Shown piece after piece: positions 1 through 8,405 of a DNA stretch of 64,000 nucleotides. This stretch comes from Flavobacterium branchiicola (lineage in GTDB: Bacteria; Bacteroidota; Bacteroidia; Flavobacteriales; Flavobacteriaceae). Numbering within the stretch: the first letter of the stretch is position 1; every line of letters begins with the position of its first letter. The translations under genes and the position numbers were made by a program. The notes beneath the pieces are model-generated. The model was given only the letters and a program-made list of their open reading frames with translations. It was not told the origin of the DNA and did not search any database. The stretch covers positions 124,001 through 188,000 of the forward strand of contig NZ_JAGYWA010000004.1 in NCBI RefSeq assembly GCF_018383905.1, read 5' to 3'.

Positions 1-1209
1 ATTTCGGTTATCGAAATTGTAAACCCAATGCACAGAATGTGGAGTGACGGGCGTTGGAATAAATTGACGATGGCACATGGTTGTTATTGGGGAAAATGTA
101 CTTTCTGTGATATTTCATTAGATTATATCAAAGTCTACGAACCCGTAGCGGCAAGTTTACTTTGTGACCGAATAGAAGAATTAATAGAGAAAACAGGACA
201 AAACGGATTTCATTTTGTAGATGAAGCTGCACCGCCCGCTTTAATGCGCGCTTTGGCACTTGAAATCTTAAAACGAAAATTGGCTGTAACCTGGTGGACA
301 AACATTCGATTTGAAAAAAGTTTTTCTAAAGATTTATGTCTTTTACTGAAAGCTTCTGGCTGTATTGCTGTTTCAGGTGGTTTAGAAGTAGCTTCAGATC
401 GATTATTGAAATTAATAGACAAAGGTGTTACAGTTGAACAGGTAGCAAAAGTAACCCGAAATTTTACTGAAGCCGGAGTGATGGTTCATGCGTATTTAAT
501 GTACGGATATCCAACACAAACCATTCAGGAAACTATTGACAGTCTCGAAATGGTTCGCCAATTATTTGAGGCCGGAGTTTTACAATCAGGGTTTTGGCAT
601 CAATTTGCGCTTACGGCTCATAGTCCGGTTGGATTGTATCCGGAGAAATTTGGTGTTACCAAGAAAACAGAAGTTATTGGAACTTTTGCCAATAATGATA
701 TTGAATATAGCGATTCGACAGGAATCAATCACGATAAATTTAGTTTCGGATTAAAGAAGTCGCTTTTTAATTTTATGCACGGAATTTGTTTTGATTACGA
801 ATTACAAGATTGGTTCGATTTTAAAATTCCGAAAACAAAAATTCATCCCGATTTTATTTTTGATGCGTTGCAGGAACAAAATGATTTCAATACAAAACCA
901 AATGCGAAAGTGGTCTGGCTTGGCGGAAAACCTTCGACAGAGGTTTTTATAAAATCAAAAAAAGGCAGAAGCTGGGAAATGATGTCTTTGACTTTTCATG
1001 ATAAAAAAGAAAGCTTTAGTGTTCAAACCAGCAAAGACGAAGGCGAATGGCTGCAATCGATTTTGAGCAATATTTCGGTTTCTGGAGTTAAAAATTACAC
1101 TTTTCAGGAAGTGAAAAATGATTTCGAAACTTCACTGGAGGATTTCGAATTGTTTTGGTATTCAAAGCCGGTAAATACTTTACGTGAATTTGGTTTATTA
1201 GTTTTATAA
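1..1209 (+). CDS. Radical SAM protein, 5' end cut by window
   Basis: The reading frame is open from base 1, so this is the C-terminal part of a longer gene; the ATG at 28 is internal. A cluster motif GCYWGKCTFC lies at about 82-108 and has the spacing CX4CX2C. This is followed by features of a radical SAM barrel, such as the GGLE-like strand (SGGLEVASDRLL) and a late glycine-rich strand (YLMYGYPTQT). The family cleaves S-adenosylmethionine at a 4Fe-4S cluster to start radical chemistry. Many relatives with the GCYWGKCTFC type of motif carry an N-terminal B12-binding domain, which would lie outside this window. The substrate is unknown. The stop lies 1 bp before the end of the convergent MBL-fold gene. 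Confidence 0.85.
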   Translation: MSVIEIVNPMHRMWSDGRWNKLTMAHGCYWGKCTFCDISLDYIKVYEPVAASLLCDRIEELIEKTGQNGFHFVDEAAPPALMRALALEILKRKLAVTWWTNIRFEKSFSKDLCLLLKASGCIAVSGGLEVASDRLLKLIDKGVTVEQVAKVTRNFTEAGVMVHAYLMYGYPTQTIQETIDSLEMVRQLFEAGVLQSGFWHQFALTAHSPVGLYPEKFGVTKKTEVIGTFANNDIEYSDSTGINHDKFSFGLKKSLFNFMHGICFDYELQDWFDFKIPKTKIHPDFIFDALQEQNDFNTKPNAKVVWLGGKPSTEVFIKSKKGRSWEMMSLTFHDKKESFSVQTSKDEGEWLQSILSNISVSGVKNYTFQEVKNDFETSLEDFELFWYSKPVNTLREFGLLVL

Positions 1210-1210
1210 A

Positions 1211-1975
1211 CTAATATTCAACCGCAGATCCATCATTTGGAATCGCAGTTTTAGATAAAAGGTCATTTTCTAAAAGAGCTTTTTTTAATTCTTCCCTAGT
1301 GGTCGGACAATGATTTAAAGCTTCGAGGTGATTGGCAAAAACTTTTCCCGGGGCAAGCGCAGTAAATTTCAAAATGTCATTCATTCGCATTAATAAAGGT
1401 TGTCCAAAATCTAATCTTGCTGTACCGCAGGCCACAGTTGCAATATCTGGTTTGAGTTCGATTAATGCTTTTTGAACGTCATCTGTAAAAATAGTATCAG
1501 AACTAATGTAAACAGATTTTTCATTGGCAAGTTCGATATAAAATCCCATTACATTACCCATTAATTTTGCAACAAAACCATAACCGTGAAGAGCCGGAAT
1601 TCCAATAATTTTTCCGTCAAGAAAGGGTTGTGGTTCCCAGTAATTAATAGTCTGAACAATATTTAAACCTCTCTTTGAAAGTTCTTTTTCATCTTTTGTA
1701 CTGCAAATAACGGCGATGCTTTTTCGTCTTAAAAAAACTTCTCCTGCTTTGTCGATATGATCCGGATGTAAATGTGTAATTAAGCAATGTGTTACTTTAC
1801 TTAAAATTTCTCTGCTGTTTTTGGGTAAAGCGACAAGCGGATTTCTTTTAGGTTTGTAACGAAAAATTGTAAAAGGAGGAATCGTTTTTCTTTTTCCTAA
1901 CATCGGATCAACTAAAATTACATGCTGATCTGTTTCAATTACTAAGGTAGCATTTCGCAAATGATGTATTTTCAT
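1211..1975 (-). CDS. MBL-fold metal-dependent hydrolase (UlaG/YtnP-like)
   Basis: This 254-residue protein has the metallo-beta-lactamase fold signature THLHPDHID at residues 67-75, giving metal ligands His68, His70, Asp72 and His73, with a further conserved SSDT near residue 158. It has no signal peptide, so it is probably cytosolic. The sequence resembles the UlaG-like branch of zinc hydrolases, and the substrate cannot be told. It ends next to the convergent radical SAM gene. The 122 bp upstream to the next gene hold nothing I could identify. Confidence 0.85.
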   Translation of the reverse strand: MKIHHLRNATLVIETDQHVILVDPMLGKRKTIPPFTIFRYKPKRNPLVALPKNSREILSKVTHCLITHLHPDHIDKAGEVFLRRKSIAVICSTKDEKELSKRGLNIVQTINYWEPQPFLDGKIIGIPALHGYGFVAKLMGNVMGFYIELANEKSVYISSDTIFTDDVQKALIELKPDIATVACGTARLDFGQPLLMRMNDILKFTALAPGKVFANHLEALNHCPTTREELKKALLENDLLSKTAIPNDGSAVEY

Positions 1976-2097
1976 ATCAGACTAAATTAGAACTTAAAAA
2001 TACAAAGATTTTCTAAAATGCATTTACAGATTTTTCTTTATTTTTAACAGAATTGTTAATATTTGAGATTTCAGTTGTATTAGAAAATAGGATGTTA

Positions 2098-2784
2098 TTA
2101 TTCAACAGAAAACCGAAACCCAATTCCGTGTAAATTTTCAATTGAAATGCCTTTTTCGTTTGTTAAAATCTTACGAAGACGAGAAATAAAAACATCAAGA
2201 CTTCTTCCCATAAAATAGTCATCTGTTCCCCAAAGTGCGGTTAAAATTTGTTCTCTTTTTAAAACTAAATTTTTATTGTCAAGGAAAAGTTTTAGCAGTT
2301 CAGCTTCGCGTTGGGTTAGTCCAATTTTTTCGTCGGTATTAAAAAGGATGAAATTTTTAGTATCAAATTGATATTTTCCGATTTCATAAACTGATTTTTC
2401 GACTTTATTATTTTTTTGAGAACGTTTCAGGAAAACTTCAATTTTCAGCATTAACTCTTCAATACTAAAAGGTTTCACCAAATAATCGTCGGCACCTAAA
2501 CGCAAGCCTTTAATACGGTCTTCCTTTAATGTTTTTGCCGAAAGAAAAATAATTGGAATATCGGTATCCAGTTTTCTAATTTCTGATGCTAAATCAAAAC
2601 CGTCCATTTTGGGCATCATAATATCAAATATACAGATATCAAAACTCTCTTTTTTAAAAGTTTCCAGCCCCATCTGTCCGTCGCAACAATGTACAACCTC
2701 ATAATTGTTTTGTTCCAGATTGTCTTTAGTCAAAAAGGCTAAAGTTTCATCATCTTCGGTATAAAGTATCTTGAATTGTTTCAT
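2098..2784 (-). CDS. OmpR/PhoB-family response regulator
   Basis: This 228-residue protein has an N-terminal receiver domain with acidic pocket residues Glu10/Asp11/Asp12, phospho-acceptor Asp54 in the FDIMMPK stretch, and Lys in YLVKPF. Its C-terminal winged-helix DNA-binding domain (about residues 130-228) includes LTQREAELL and FISRLRKIL. Its start overlaps the end of the upstream histidine kinase by 4 bp (ATGA), so the two are translationally coupled and are surely partners. The pair looks like the RprX/RprY type common in Bacteroidota, but the regulon cannot be read from here. Confidence 0.93.
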   Translation of the reverse strand: MKQFKILYTEDDETLAFLTKDNLEQNNYEVVHCCDGQMGLETFKKESFDICIFDIMMPKMDGFDLASEIRKLDTDIPIIFLSAKTLKEDRIKGLRLGADDYLVKPFSIEELMLKIEVFLKRSQKNNKVEKSVYEIGKYQFDTKNFILFNTDEKIGLTQREAELLKLFLDNKNLVLKREQILTALWGTDDYFMGRSLDVFISRLRKILTNEKGISIENLHGIGFRFSVE

Positions 2785-4046
2785 TTTTTGTAAGGAATTG
2801 ACAAAGTTACAGTAATGCCGCTTTCAGGATTATTTTCAGCTTTTATTTTCCAGTTTTGTAGTGTACAAATTTCTTTTACATAATACAAACCAAGTCCAAA
2901 ACCATTTACTTCATTACTTTTTTCGTTTTGAACGCGATAAAACTTATCAAAGATAAAAGATATTTTCTTAGGAGTAATTCCGATTCCGTTATCAATAAAT
3001 TCTAATTTCAAACAATTGTTTGCTTCTGTGAATTTAATAGTAATTTCTGGTTTTTTGTTACAGTATTTCACCGCATTGTCCAGTAAATTGTAAACCAAAT
3101 TAGCAAAATGAAACCCATCCGTTTCCAGTAAATATTCATTCGAAGAAGTTTCAATTTTTATAGAAGCTTCAGGATATTTTAATTTAATATTAGAGACCGC
3201 TTCTTCAATTATCGGAATAATCAAAATATTCTCCTTTTTGAGTTCTAAAGGCGTGTATTCTGATTTCGCAATATTTAGAATTTTCTCAATATGGCTGTTT
3301 AGCTTATTACTTTGATTGATAATAATATCGGTATAAGTAAAAAGTTTTTTGTCTTCTTTTATCGGGTTCTGCTCAATCAAATATTTTGAAGCAATGAGAA
3401 TAGAAGACAATGGTGTTTTAAATTCATGCGTCATATTATTAATGAAATCACGCTGTAATTCTGAATATTTTTTATGTTGTAATAAAGTAAAAATCGAATA
3501 AACGTAAATTAGTAAAATCAGAATCAAAGCAGTCGAAAGTATGAACCAAAAACGCATTGAACTGAATAAATAAGTCGTTTCATTTGGAAAACGAACGGCG
3601 AAATAATAAACCAGATTTTTATGTTTAGGGAAATAAACGGTTTTTTTGCATTCTGCTTTTTTCTTCGAAAGGGAAATGTAGTCACCGTAAATCATTTCAT
3701 CGCTTTGACAATTGTACATCGCGTATTCGAAATCTGTGGTAATATTCACTTTTTTGAATTCCGTTTGGAGATAAAATTCTAAAATATCGGGTTCAAATTC
3801 ATTATCAACATTTACAATATAATAGTCGTTTGCAATCTTCTGAACCGGATTTTGCACCGGAAGTTCATGATTCGTTCCTTCATACAATTTTTTTGCTACT
3901 TCAAGTAAAGCGATATGAGCTTTTTGACTCAGTTTTTTTTGTTCTAAAGTAAAAGCTTCTTTAGTCCACAGTAATTGCGCTACCAGAATACTAATTATGG
4001 CTAATAATCCTAAAAGGATAATACTATTGAGTTTATTGATTTTCAA
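2781..4046 (-). CDS. Sensor histidine kinase
   Basis: This is a 421-residue membrane kinase with one transmembrane helix at about residues 7-27 and a second at about 165-188. They enclose a roughly 140-residue periplasmic sensor with no recognisable domain. The HisKA segment NNMTHEFKTPLSS places the phospho-acceptor at His207. The ATPase domain shows the N box (NLLDNAVKYC) and G boxes (DNGIGI, GFGLGLYYV). It is the first gene of a two-gene operon with the response regulator that overlaps its end. The 165 bp upstream, shared with the divergent DUF1573 gene, probably hold both promoters. Confidence 0.93.
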   Translation of the reverse strand: MKINKLNSIILLGLLAIISILVAQLLWTKEAFTLEQKKLSQKAHIALLEVAKKLYEGTNHELPVQNPVQKIANDYYIVNVDNEFEPDILEFYLQTEFKKVNITTDFEYAMYNCQSDEMIYGDYISLSKKKAECKKTVYFPKHKNLVYYFAVRFPNETTYLFSSMRFWFILSTALILILLIYVYSIFTLLQHKKYSELQRDFINNMTHEFKTPLSSILIASKYLIEQNPIKEDKKLFTYTDIIINQSNKLNSHIEKILNIAKSEYTPLELKKENILIIPIIEEAVSNIKLKYPEASIKIETSSNEYLLETDGFHFANLVYNLLDNAVKYCNKKPEITIKFTEANNCLKLEFIDNGIGITPKKISFIFDKFYRVQNEKSNEVNGFGLGLYYVKEICTLQNWKIKAENNPESGITVTLSIPYKK

Positions 4047-4160
4047 GAAAAAGGCATTTTAAAAGTGTAATATTAAGCATTTTTAAGGCTAAAATAAGCG
4101 ATTAACAAGTCATTAACAAACGTTTGAAACCGGTTAACAGTGATTTGATTTTGTCTGAAT

Positions 4161-4168
4161 TACCTTTG
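4161..4168 (+). promoter_or_regulatory. Candidate -7 box TACCTTTG for the DUF1573 gene
   Basis: The box matches the Bacteroidota -7 consensus TAnnTTTG exactly and lies 43 bp before the ATG. No well-spaced -33 TTTG is evident; the nearest ones are at 4144-4147 and 4123-4126. The placement before an isolated gene supports it. Confidence 0.5.
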
Positions 4169-4211
4169 TAATATCAAAATTGAACTATAAACCATTTTAA
4201 ATATATCCGTT

Positions 4212-4628
4212 ATGAAAATGATCAAAATTTCTATGTTAGCTTTGGCTTTAGGCCTAATGTCTTTTTCTGCAATTGCTCCGGTTCAATCGTTAGCTTCAGA
4301 AAATAAAACTTCAGAAACTACCGCTTCAACAGTTGTCTGGAAAGCAGAAACAATTGATGTAGGACAAATTCCTCAGGGAACTCCAAAAGCAATTGTTTAT
4401 GAATTTAAAAATACAGGAAAAACAGCTGTAGTTATTACAAACGTTCAGGGATCTTGTGGTTGTACAGCTACAGATTACACAAAAGAGCCAATTTTACCTG
4501 GTAAATCAGCAAAAGTTACTGCAACTTATAATGCAGCAAACAAAGGTGCTTTTACAAAAACAGTTACTGTTACAACAAGTGCCGAAACTGCTCCAAAAGT
4601 GCTTACTTTAAAAGGAACAGTTATCTAA
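4212..4628 (+). CDS. DUF1573 domain exported protein
   Basis: This is a 138-residue protein with a signal peptide of about 28 residues. It is followed by one DUF1573 immunoglobulin-like domain of about 100 residues with the hallmark NVQGSCGCTATDY and a late PGKSAKVTATYNA strand. The family is abundant in Bacteroidota and periplasmic or surface-associated. Its biochemical role is not established. The gene is single, with its own promoter box upstream and a strong hairpin terminator 30 bp after the stop. Confidence 0.9.
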   Translation: MKMIKISMLALALGLMSFSAIAPVQSLASENKTSETTASTVVWKAETIDVGQIPQGTPKAIVYEFKNTGKTAVVITNVQGSCGCTATDYTKEPILPGKSAKVTATYNAANKGAFTKTVTVTTSAETAPKVLTLKGTVI

Positions 4629-4657
4629 AAGAATTTTAATAGGTTGGTTATATCGTG

Positions 4658-4690
4658 AAAGCTCCAAATAGGTTATATATTTGGAGCTTT
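4658..4690 (+). terminator. Rho-independent terminator after the DUF1573 gene
   Basis: A perfect 13-bp stem (AAAGCTCCAAATA at 4658-4670 and its complement at 4678-4690) with a 7-nt loop is followed by a long T run. It lies within the 5' extension that a GTG at 4655 would give the next gene, which argues against that start. Confidence 0.9.
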
Positions 4691-4774
4691 TTTTTGTTCA
4701 TTTTCCCCTGTTATTATTTTTTGGAATTCATTTTTTTTAAGCAAAAAAATCCTATTTTTATTAAAAATATTATT

Positions 4775-6352
4775 ATGAAAATCTGGTATCCATTCATTGC
4801 CATTGTACTTTTTTTAGCCGTAGTTTCATGTAACTCTAAAGCAGATAAGAAAGAAGAAAATCAGACTAAAGTAAAAGCCGAAATACCGGAACTTAAACTT
4901 ACGATAGACAGCACAAAAATTATTGCTTTTTATACGGCATATCCAAAACTGGCAAAATTTCAGGAGGAGGTTTTGGCTTTATACAAAAAGAATAAATCGA
5001 CACAGTTATGGCAGGATAATAAAGGAGTGGATGAATTTGCACACACTTTGTTTAATAAATATAAAGGTTTAGAGGAAGAAGGCTTAAAGGCTAATTATCC
5101 TTATAAAGAACTAAATACTGTATTTGAAAATAATGCTGATAATAAGTTGTCAAAAGAAGATACAGACTTAATGATTTCGAATCTGTTTTTTTATTATGCG
5201 GATAAAGTTTATGCAGGTTTTGATGAGAAAACTACCCGATCTCTGGAGTGGCTTTTGCCGCGTAAAAAGCTAAACTATCAAGTTTTAACCGATTCTATTT
5301 TTAAGAAATCAACGATAAGTGATGACCATAAAAGCAAAATGTTTAGTCAGTATTATAAACTGAGAGACGTTTTGAAAAAATACAGAGAAATTGAAAAAAA
5401 AGGTGGTTGGAAAAGAATTGAAATTGGAGACACTTATAAAAGTTTAAAAATAGGTGATTCATCACAAGTTATTACTCAAATTAGAGAAAGGCTTTTTATC
5501 ACCGGAAATCTTAAAGAAGATTCCAAAAGTGCCATTTGCGATTCGGTTTTAATGAAAGCGATGAAGAATTATGAAGTACGTCATGGTTATACACCAAAGA
5601 ACACCATTTTATTAGAACACATTGATGATTTGAATATTCCGGTATCAGAGAGAATCAAAACCATTATTGTTAATATGGAGCGCTGTCGATGGATTGATCC
5701 TGAATTGGAGAAAGGTCAGAAATATATTGAAGTTAATATTCCGGAATTTAAATTGTATTTAATTGAAGATGGAAAAATTGCTTTTACATCGGCTGTTGTG
5801 GTGGGAAAAGCAATGACTAAAACCGTTATTTTTAGCGGAATGATGAATAATATTGTTTTTAGCCCTTATTGGAATGTTCCTACAAGTATTATCAATAAAG
5901 AGATTAAACCCGGAATGGCTAAGAATAAAAATTACTTAGCACAGAAAAATCTGGAATGGAATAATGGTGCTGTTCGTCAGCTTCCGGGGAAAAATAATTC
6001 TTTGGGTTTAGTGAAGTTCTTGTTTCCAAACTCAAGCAATATTTATTTGCATGATACACCTTCAAAAAGTTTGTTTGAAAGAGAAAGCAGAGCATTTAGC
6101 CACGGTTGTGTGCGTGTAGCAAAACCACGCGAATTGGCAATTGAATTATTAAAAGTAGATCCAAGCTGGACACCTGCCAGAATTGATAAGGCAATGCATG
6201 CCGGAAAAGAAAGCTGGTATACGCTTAAGAAAAAAGTTCCAGTTTATATTGGCTATTTTACTGCCTGGGTAGATCGAAACGGAGAATTGAATTTCTATAA
6301 AGATATCTACGACAGAGACGAAAGTTTGATTAAACTCTTAACAGAAGAATAA
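4775..6352 (+). CDS. L,D-transpeptidase, YcbB/LdtD-like lipoprotein
   Basis: I chose the ATG at 4775. It begins a lipoprotein signal (MKIWYPFIAIVLFLAVVSC) with the lipid-anchored Cys at residue 19, whereas the longer frame from GTG 4655 runs through the preceding terminator. The resulting 525-residue protein has a long helical N-terminal scaffold, a peptidoglycan-binding-like region (about 245-310), and a YkuD catalytic domain ending in SHGCVRV with nucleophile Cys of about residue 445. This family forms 3-3 cross-links in peptidoglycan or attaches proteins to it, working in the periplasm. It is monocistronic and followed by a repeat-rich stretch. Confidence 0.9.
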   Translation: MKIWYPFIAIVLFLAVVSCNSKADKKEENQTKVKAEIPELKLTIDSTKIIAFYTAYPKLAKFQEEVLALYKKNKSTQLWQDNKGVDEFAHTLFNKYKGLEEEGLKANYPYKELNTVFENNADNKLSKEDTDLMISNLFFYYADKVYAGFDEKTTRSLEWLLPRKKLNYQVLTDSIFKKSTISDDHKSKMFSQYYKLRDVLKKYREIEKKGGWKRIEIGDTYKSLKIGDSSQVITQIRERLFITGNLKEDSKSAICDSVLMKAMKNYEVRHGYTPKNTILLEHIDDLNIPVSERIKTIIVNMERCRWIDPELEKGQKYIEVNIPEFKLYLIEDGKIAFTSAVVVGKAMTKTVIFSGMMNNIVFSPYWNVPTSIINKEIKPGMAKNKNYLAQKNLEWNNGAVRQLPGKNNSLGLVKFLFPNSSNIYLHDTPSKSLFERESRAFSHGCVRVAKPRELAIELLKVDPSWTPARIDKAMHAGKESWYTLKKKVPVYIGYFTAWVDRNGELNFYKDIYDRDESLIKLLTEE

Positions 6353-6359
6353 AGAATTA

Positions 6360-6576
6360 AATTTCAATTTTTAAATTCCAAATTCCAATCGGGAAACCTC
6401 GGAATAAATTCCAAAATTGATTTTAAGTTTTAAATAGCCACGACTCGAGCGATACCGAATTGGCGAAGCAATTGCACGAATTTCCAAGAATTGCAATTTT
6501 TAATTTGTGATAATTTGTGCAATTTGTGGTTAAAAAATAAATTAGTGAAGATTCGTGCAATTCGTGGCAAAAAAAC
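6360..6576. repeat. Intergenic dispersed-repeat stretch
   Basis: This non-coding stretch is built of near-repeated phrases, such as AAATTCCAAATTCCAA, GTGATAATTTGTGCAATT and GTGAAGATTCGTGCAATTCG. The last two are diverged copies of one another about 45 bp apart. The AATTCCAA phrase also recurs, inverted, near 46609. It looks like a composite of small dispersed repeats, with no coding signal. Confidence 0.5.
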
Positions 6577-7086
6577 TTATTCTGATAAAACATCAATACA
6601 TTTATAAAAGCGTTTGGTATAATGTTCTGTATCAAGCGCTGTAATGGTAACTTGTTGCGCTTTTCCGGAAGAAGCGTGAATAAACTTTGATTGCATTCCG
6701 TTGGCTTCGCAGATAATACCAACATGTCCTACAACGTTTCTGTTTTTATATCCGTAGAAAACTAAAATATCTCCAACCTTAAATTCTTCAGGTTTTAAAG
6801 CTTTTCCTAAATTTTTATAACCGCTGGAACTTCTAGGTAATGTTAATCCTGAATTACTGAAAACATAACTCACAAAACCCGAACAATCAAATCCTTTTTT
6901 TGGGTTGCTGCTGGCATATAGATAAGGTGTTCCTAAATATTTTTTAGCGTAATTGATAATCGAATCACGATTGATTTCAGTTTGGATTTTAATAGTTTGA
7001 ACTAAAGTTTTTTCTTCACTCTTTTTTATATTGAAAGATGAAAATAAAATAATGACGAATAGAAAAATAAAAAAACGTGACTTCAT
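6577..7086 (-). CDS. NlpC/P60 cell-wall peptidase
   Basis: This is a 169-residue exported protein. A signal peptide of about 20 residues leads into one NlpC/P60 domain with catalytic Cys68 in FDCSGFV, His121 in VGHVGI and a third residue His137 in FIHASS. The family cuts the D-Glu to diamino acid bond of peptidoglycan stems. It is a minimal version with no SH3 or LysM targeting domain. It stands alone, convergent with the transpeptidase gene. Confidence 0.92.
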   Translation of the reverse strand: MKSRFFIFLFVIILFSSFNIKKSEEKTLVQTIKIQTEINRDSIINYAKKYLGTPYLYASSNPKKGFDCSGFVSYVFSNSGLTLPRSSSGYKNLGKALKPEEFKVGDILVFYGYKNRNVVGHVGIICEANGMQSKFIHASSGKAQQVTITALDTEHYTKRFYKCIDVLSE

Positions 7087-7265
7087 TTTGTTTTATAAAA
7101 GTGTTGAATTGATAAAGAAAAGCTGCAATTTAAGCATTCTAAAAAGAATACTATTTGTTGTACTTGTAAGAATTAACGTTGTTTAGTTTAGAACTGATGT
7201 GTTTATGTGGTGTTTTTTTATTGCTTTTTGACATTTTAGTATCTTTTTAGCTATTCTCTTTCCAA

Positions 7266-7273
7266 TATATTTG
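7266..7273 (+). promoter_or_regulatory. Candidate -7 box TATATTTG for the esterase operon
   Basis: An exact TAnnTTTG match lies 31 bp before the ATG at 7305, at the start of the mannan locus. No clear -33 TTTG at 19-21 bp is visible, so the call rests on the -7 box and placement. Confidence 0.45.
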
Positions 7274-7304
7274 TGAATCGTATTTATGTTTTAACAAATA
7301 AATT

Positions 7305-8405
7305 ATGTTTCTTAAAAAAATTGCACTTTTAATTTTGGTTTTGCTGATTTCGACAATTTCGAACTCACAAAGTTTAAATTCAGACAAAACTTTCTTGTAT
7401 CAAGGTCGAGTAGAAAAACTTCAGAATGATAATGTCATTTTGATTGGCACAGCATCATCTGTCTCTTTCAATTTTACAGGAAATGAATGTTCAATTTCGC
7501 TTCAAAGTGTAGATTCTTATGAGCATCATAATTATGTTTCCTTAGTTTTAGATGGGAAATATATTGGGAAAATCAGAATTGAAAAAGGAGCAATTCAATC
7601 TTTTCCAATTAAAGTTACTTCAAACAAAAAAGAACATACACTAGAAGTTTATAAAAATACCGAAGCGCATACCGGAGGTATTTTATTTGCAGGAACAACG
7701 GCAAAACTCACTTCAATAGCATTCAAAAAGAAAAAGAAAATTGAATTTATAGGCGATTCAATTACCTGTGGTGCGGCAAGCGATGGCTCCGATATTCCGT
7801 GTGATAAAGGAGAATATATGGATCATCATAATAGTTATTATGCCTATGGTTCAACACTTTCCAGAGCAATTGGTGTAGACTATCTGGTAAGTTCAGTTTC
7901 GGGAATTGGAATGTACAGAAACTGGAATGATGAAAATAAAGAGGAAGCCATAATGCCGGATGTGTACCAAAATTTATATCTGACAAAAGACAATTCGAAA
8001 TCTAAATATGATTTTGCTTTTCAGCCTGATATTATCAGTATTGCTTTAGGAACAAATGATTTTTCTGGTGGAGACGGTAAAAAAGAGCGTCTTCCTTTTA
8101 ATGTAGAAAAATATGTTTCGAATTACATCAATTTTGTAAAAATGCTTTACGAACACAACCCGAAAGTACAGATTGTAATTACCAATAGTCCAATGGTTGG
8201 TGGAGAAAGAGCTGTAGTTTTTGAAGATTGTCTGAATAAAGTTAAAAACGCTTTCGCGAATGATAAAATGCACAAACCCATTTTGATTTTCAAATTCAAA
8301 CCAATGACTCCACATGGTTGTCTGGGACATCCTGATGTTGCAGATCAAAAAGTGATGGCAAATGAATATGGTCCTTTTTTAAAAAAGCTGATAAATGAAA
8401 AATAA
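7305..8405 (+). CDS. CE2-like SGNH acetyl esterase
   Basis: This is a 366-residue exported protein with a signal peptide of about 20 residues. A beta-sandwich N-terminal domain (about 25-140) leads to an SGNH hydrolase domain with GDSIT (Ser152), GTND (Asn251) and GHPD (His342). The two-domain order and motifs fit carbohydrate esterase family 2, which removes O-acetyl groups from plant polysaccharides including mannan. Its last 11 bp overlap the start of the second esterase, so the two are co-translated. In this locus the likely substrate is acetylated (gluco)mannan or its oligomers. That assignment is inferred from context. Confidence 0.85.
   Translation: MFLKKIALLILVLLISTISNSQSLNSDKTFLYQGRVEKLQNDNVILIGTASSVSFNFTGNECSISLQSVDSYEHHNYVSLVLDGKYIGKIRIEKGAIQSFPIKVTSNKKEHTLEVYKNTEAHTGGILFAGTTAKLTSIAFKKKKKIEFIGDSITCGAASDGSDIPCDKGEYMDHHNSYYAYGSTLSRAIGVDYLVSSVSGIGMYRNWNDENKEEAIMPDVYQNLYLTKDNSKSKYDFAFQPDIISIALGTNDFSGGDGKKERLPFNVEKYVSNYINFVKMLYEHNPKVQIVITNSPMVGGERAVVFEDCLNKVKNAFANDKMHKPILIFKFKPMTPHGCLGHPDVADQKVMANEYGPFLKKLINEK

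Noticed and set aside
4117..4126. CAAACGTTTG palindrome as an operator for DUF1573
   Set aside because: A 10-bp AT-rich palindrome is expected by chance; no other support.
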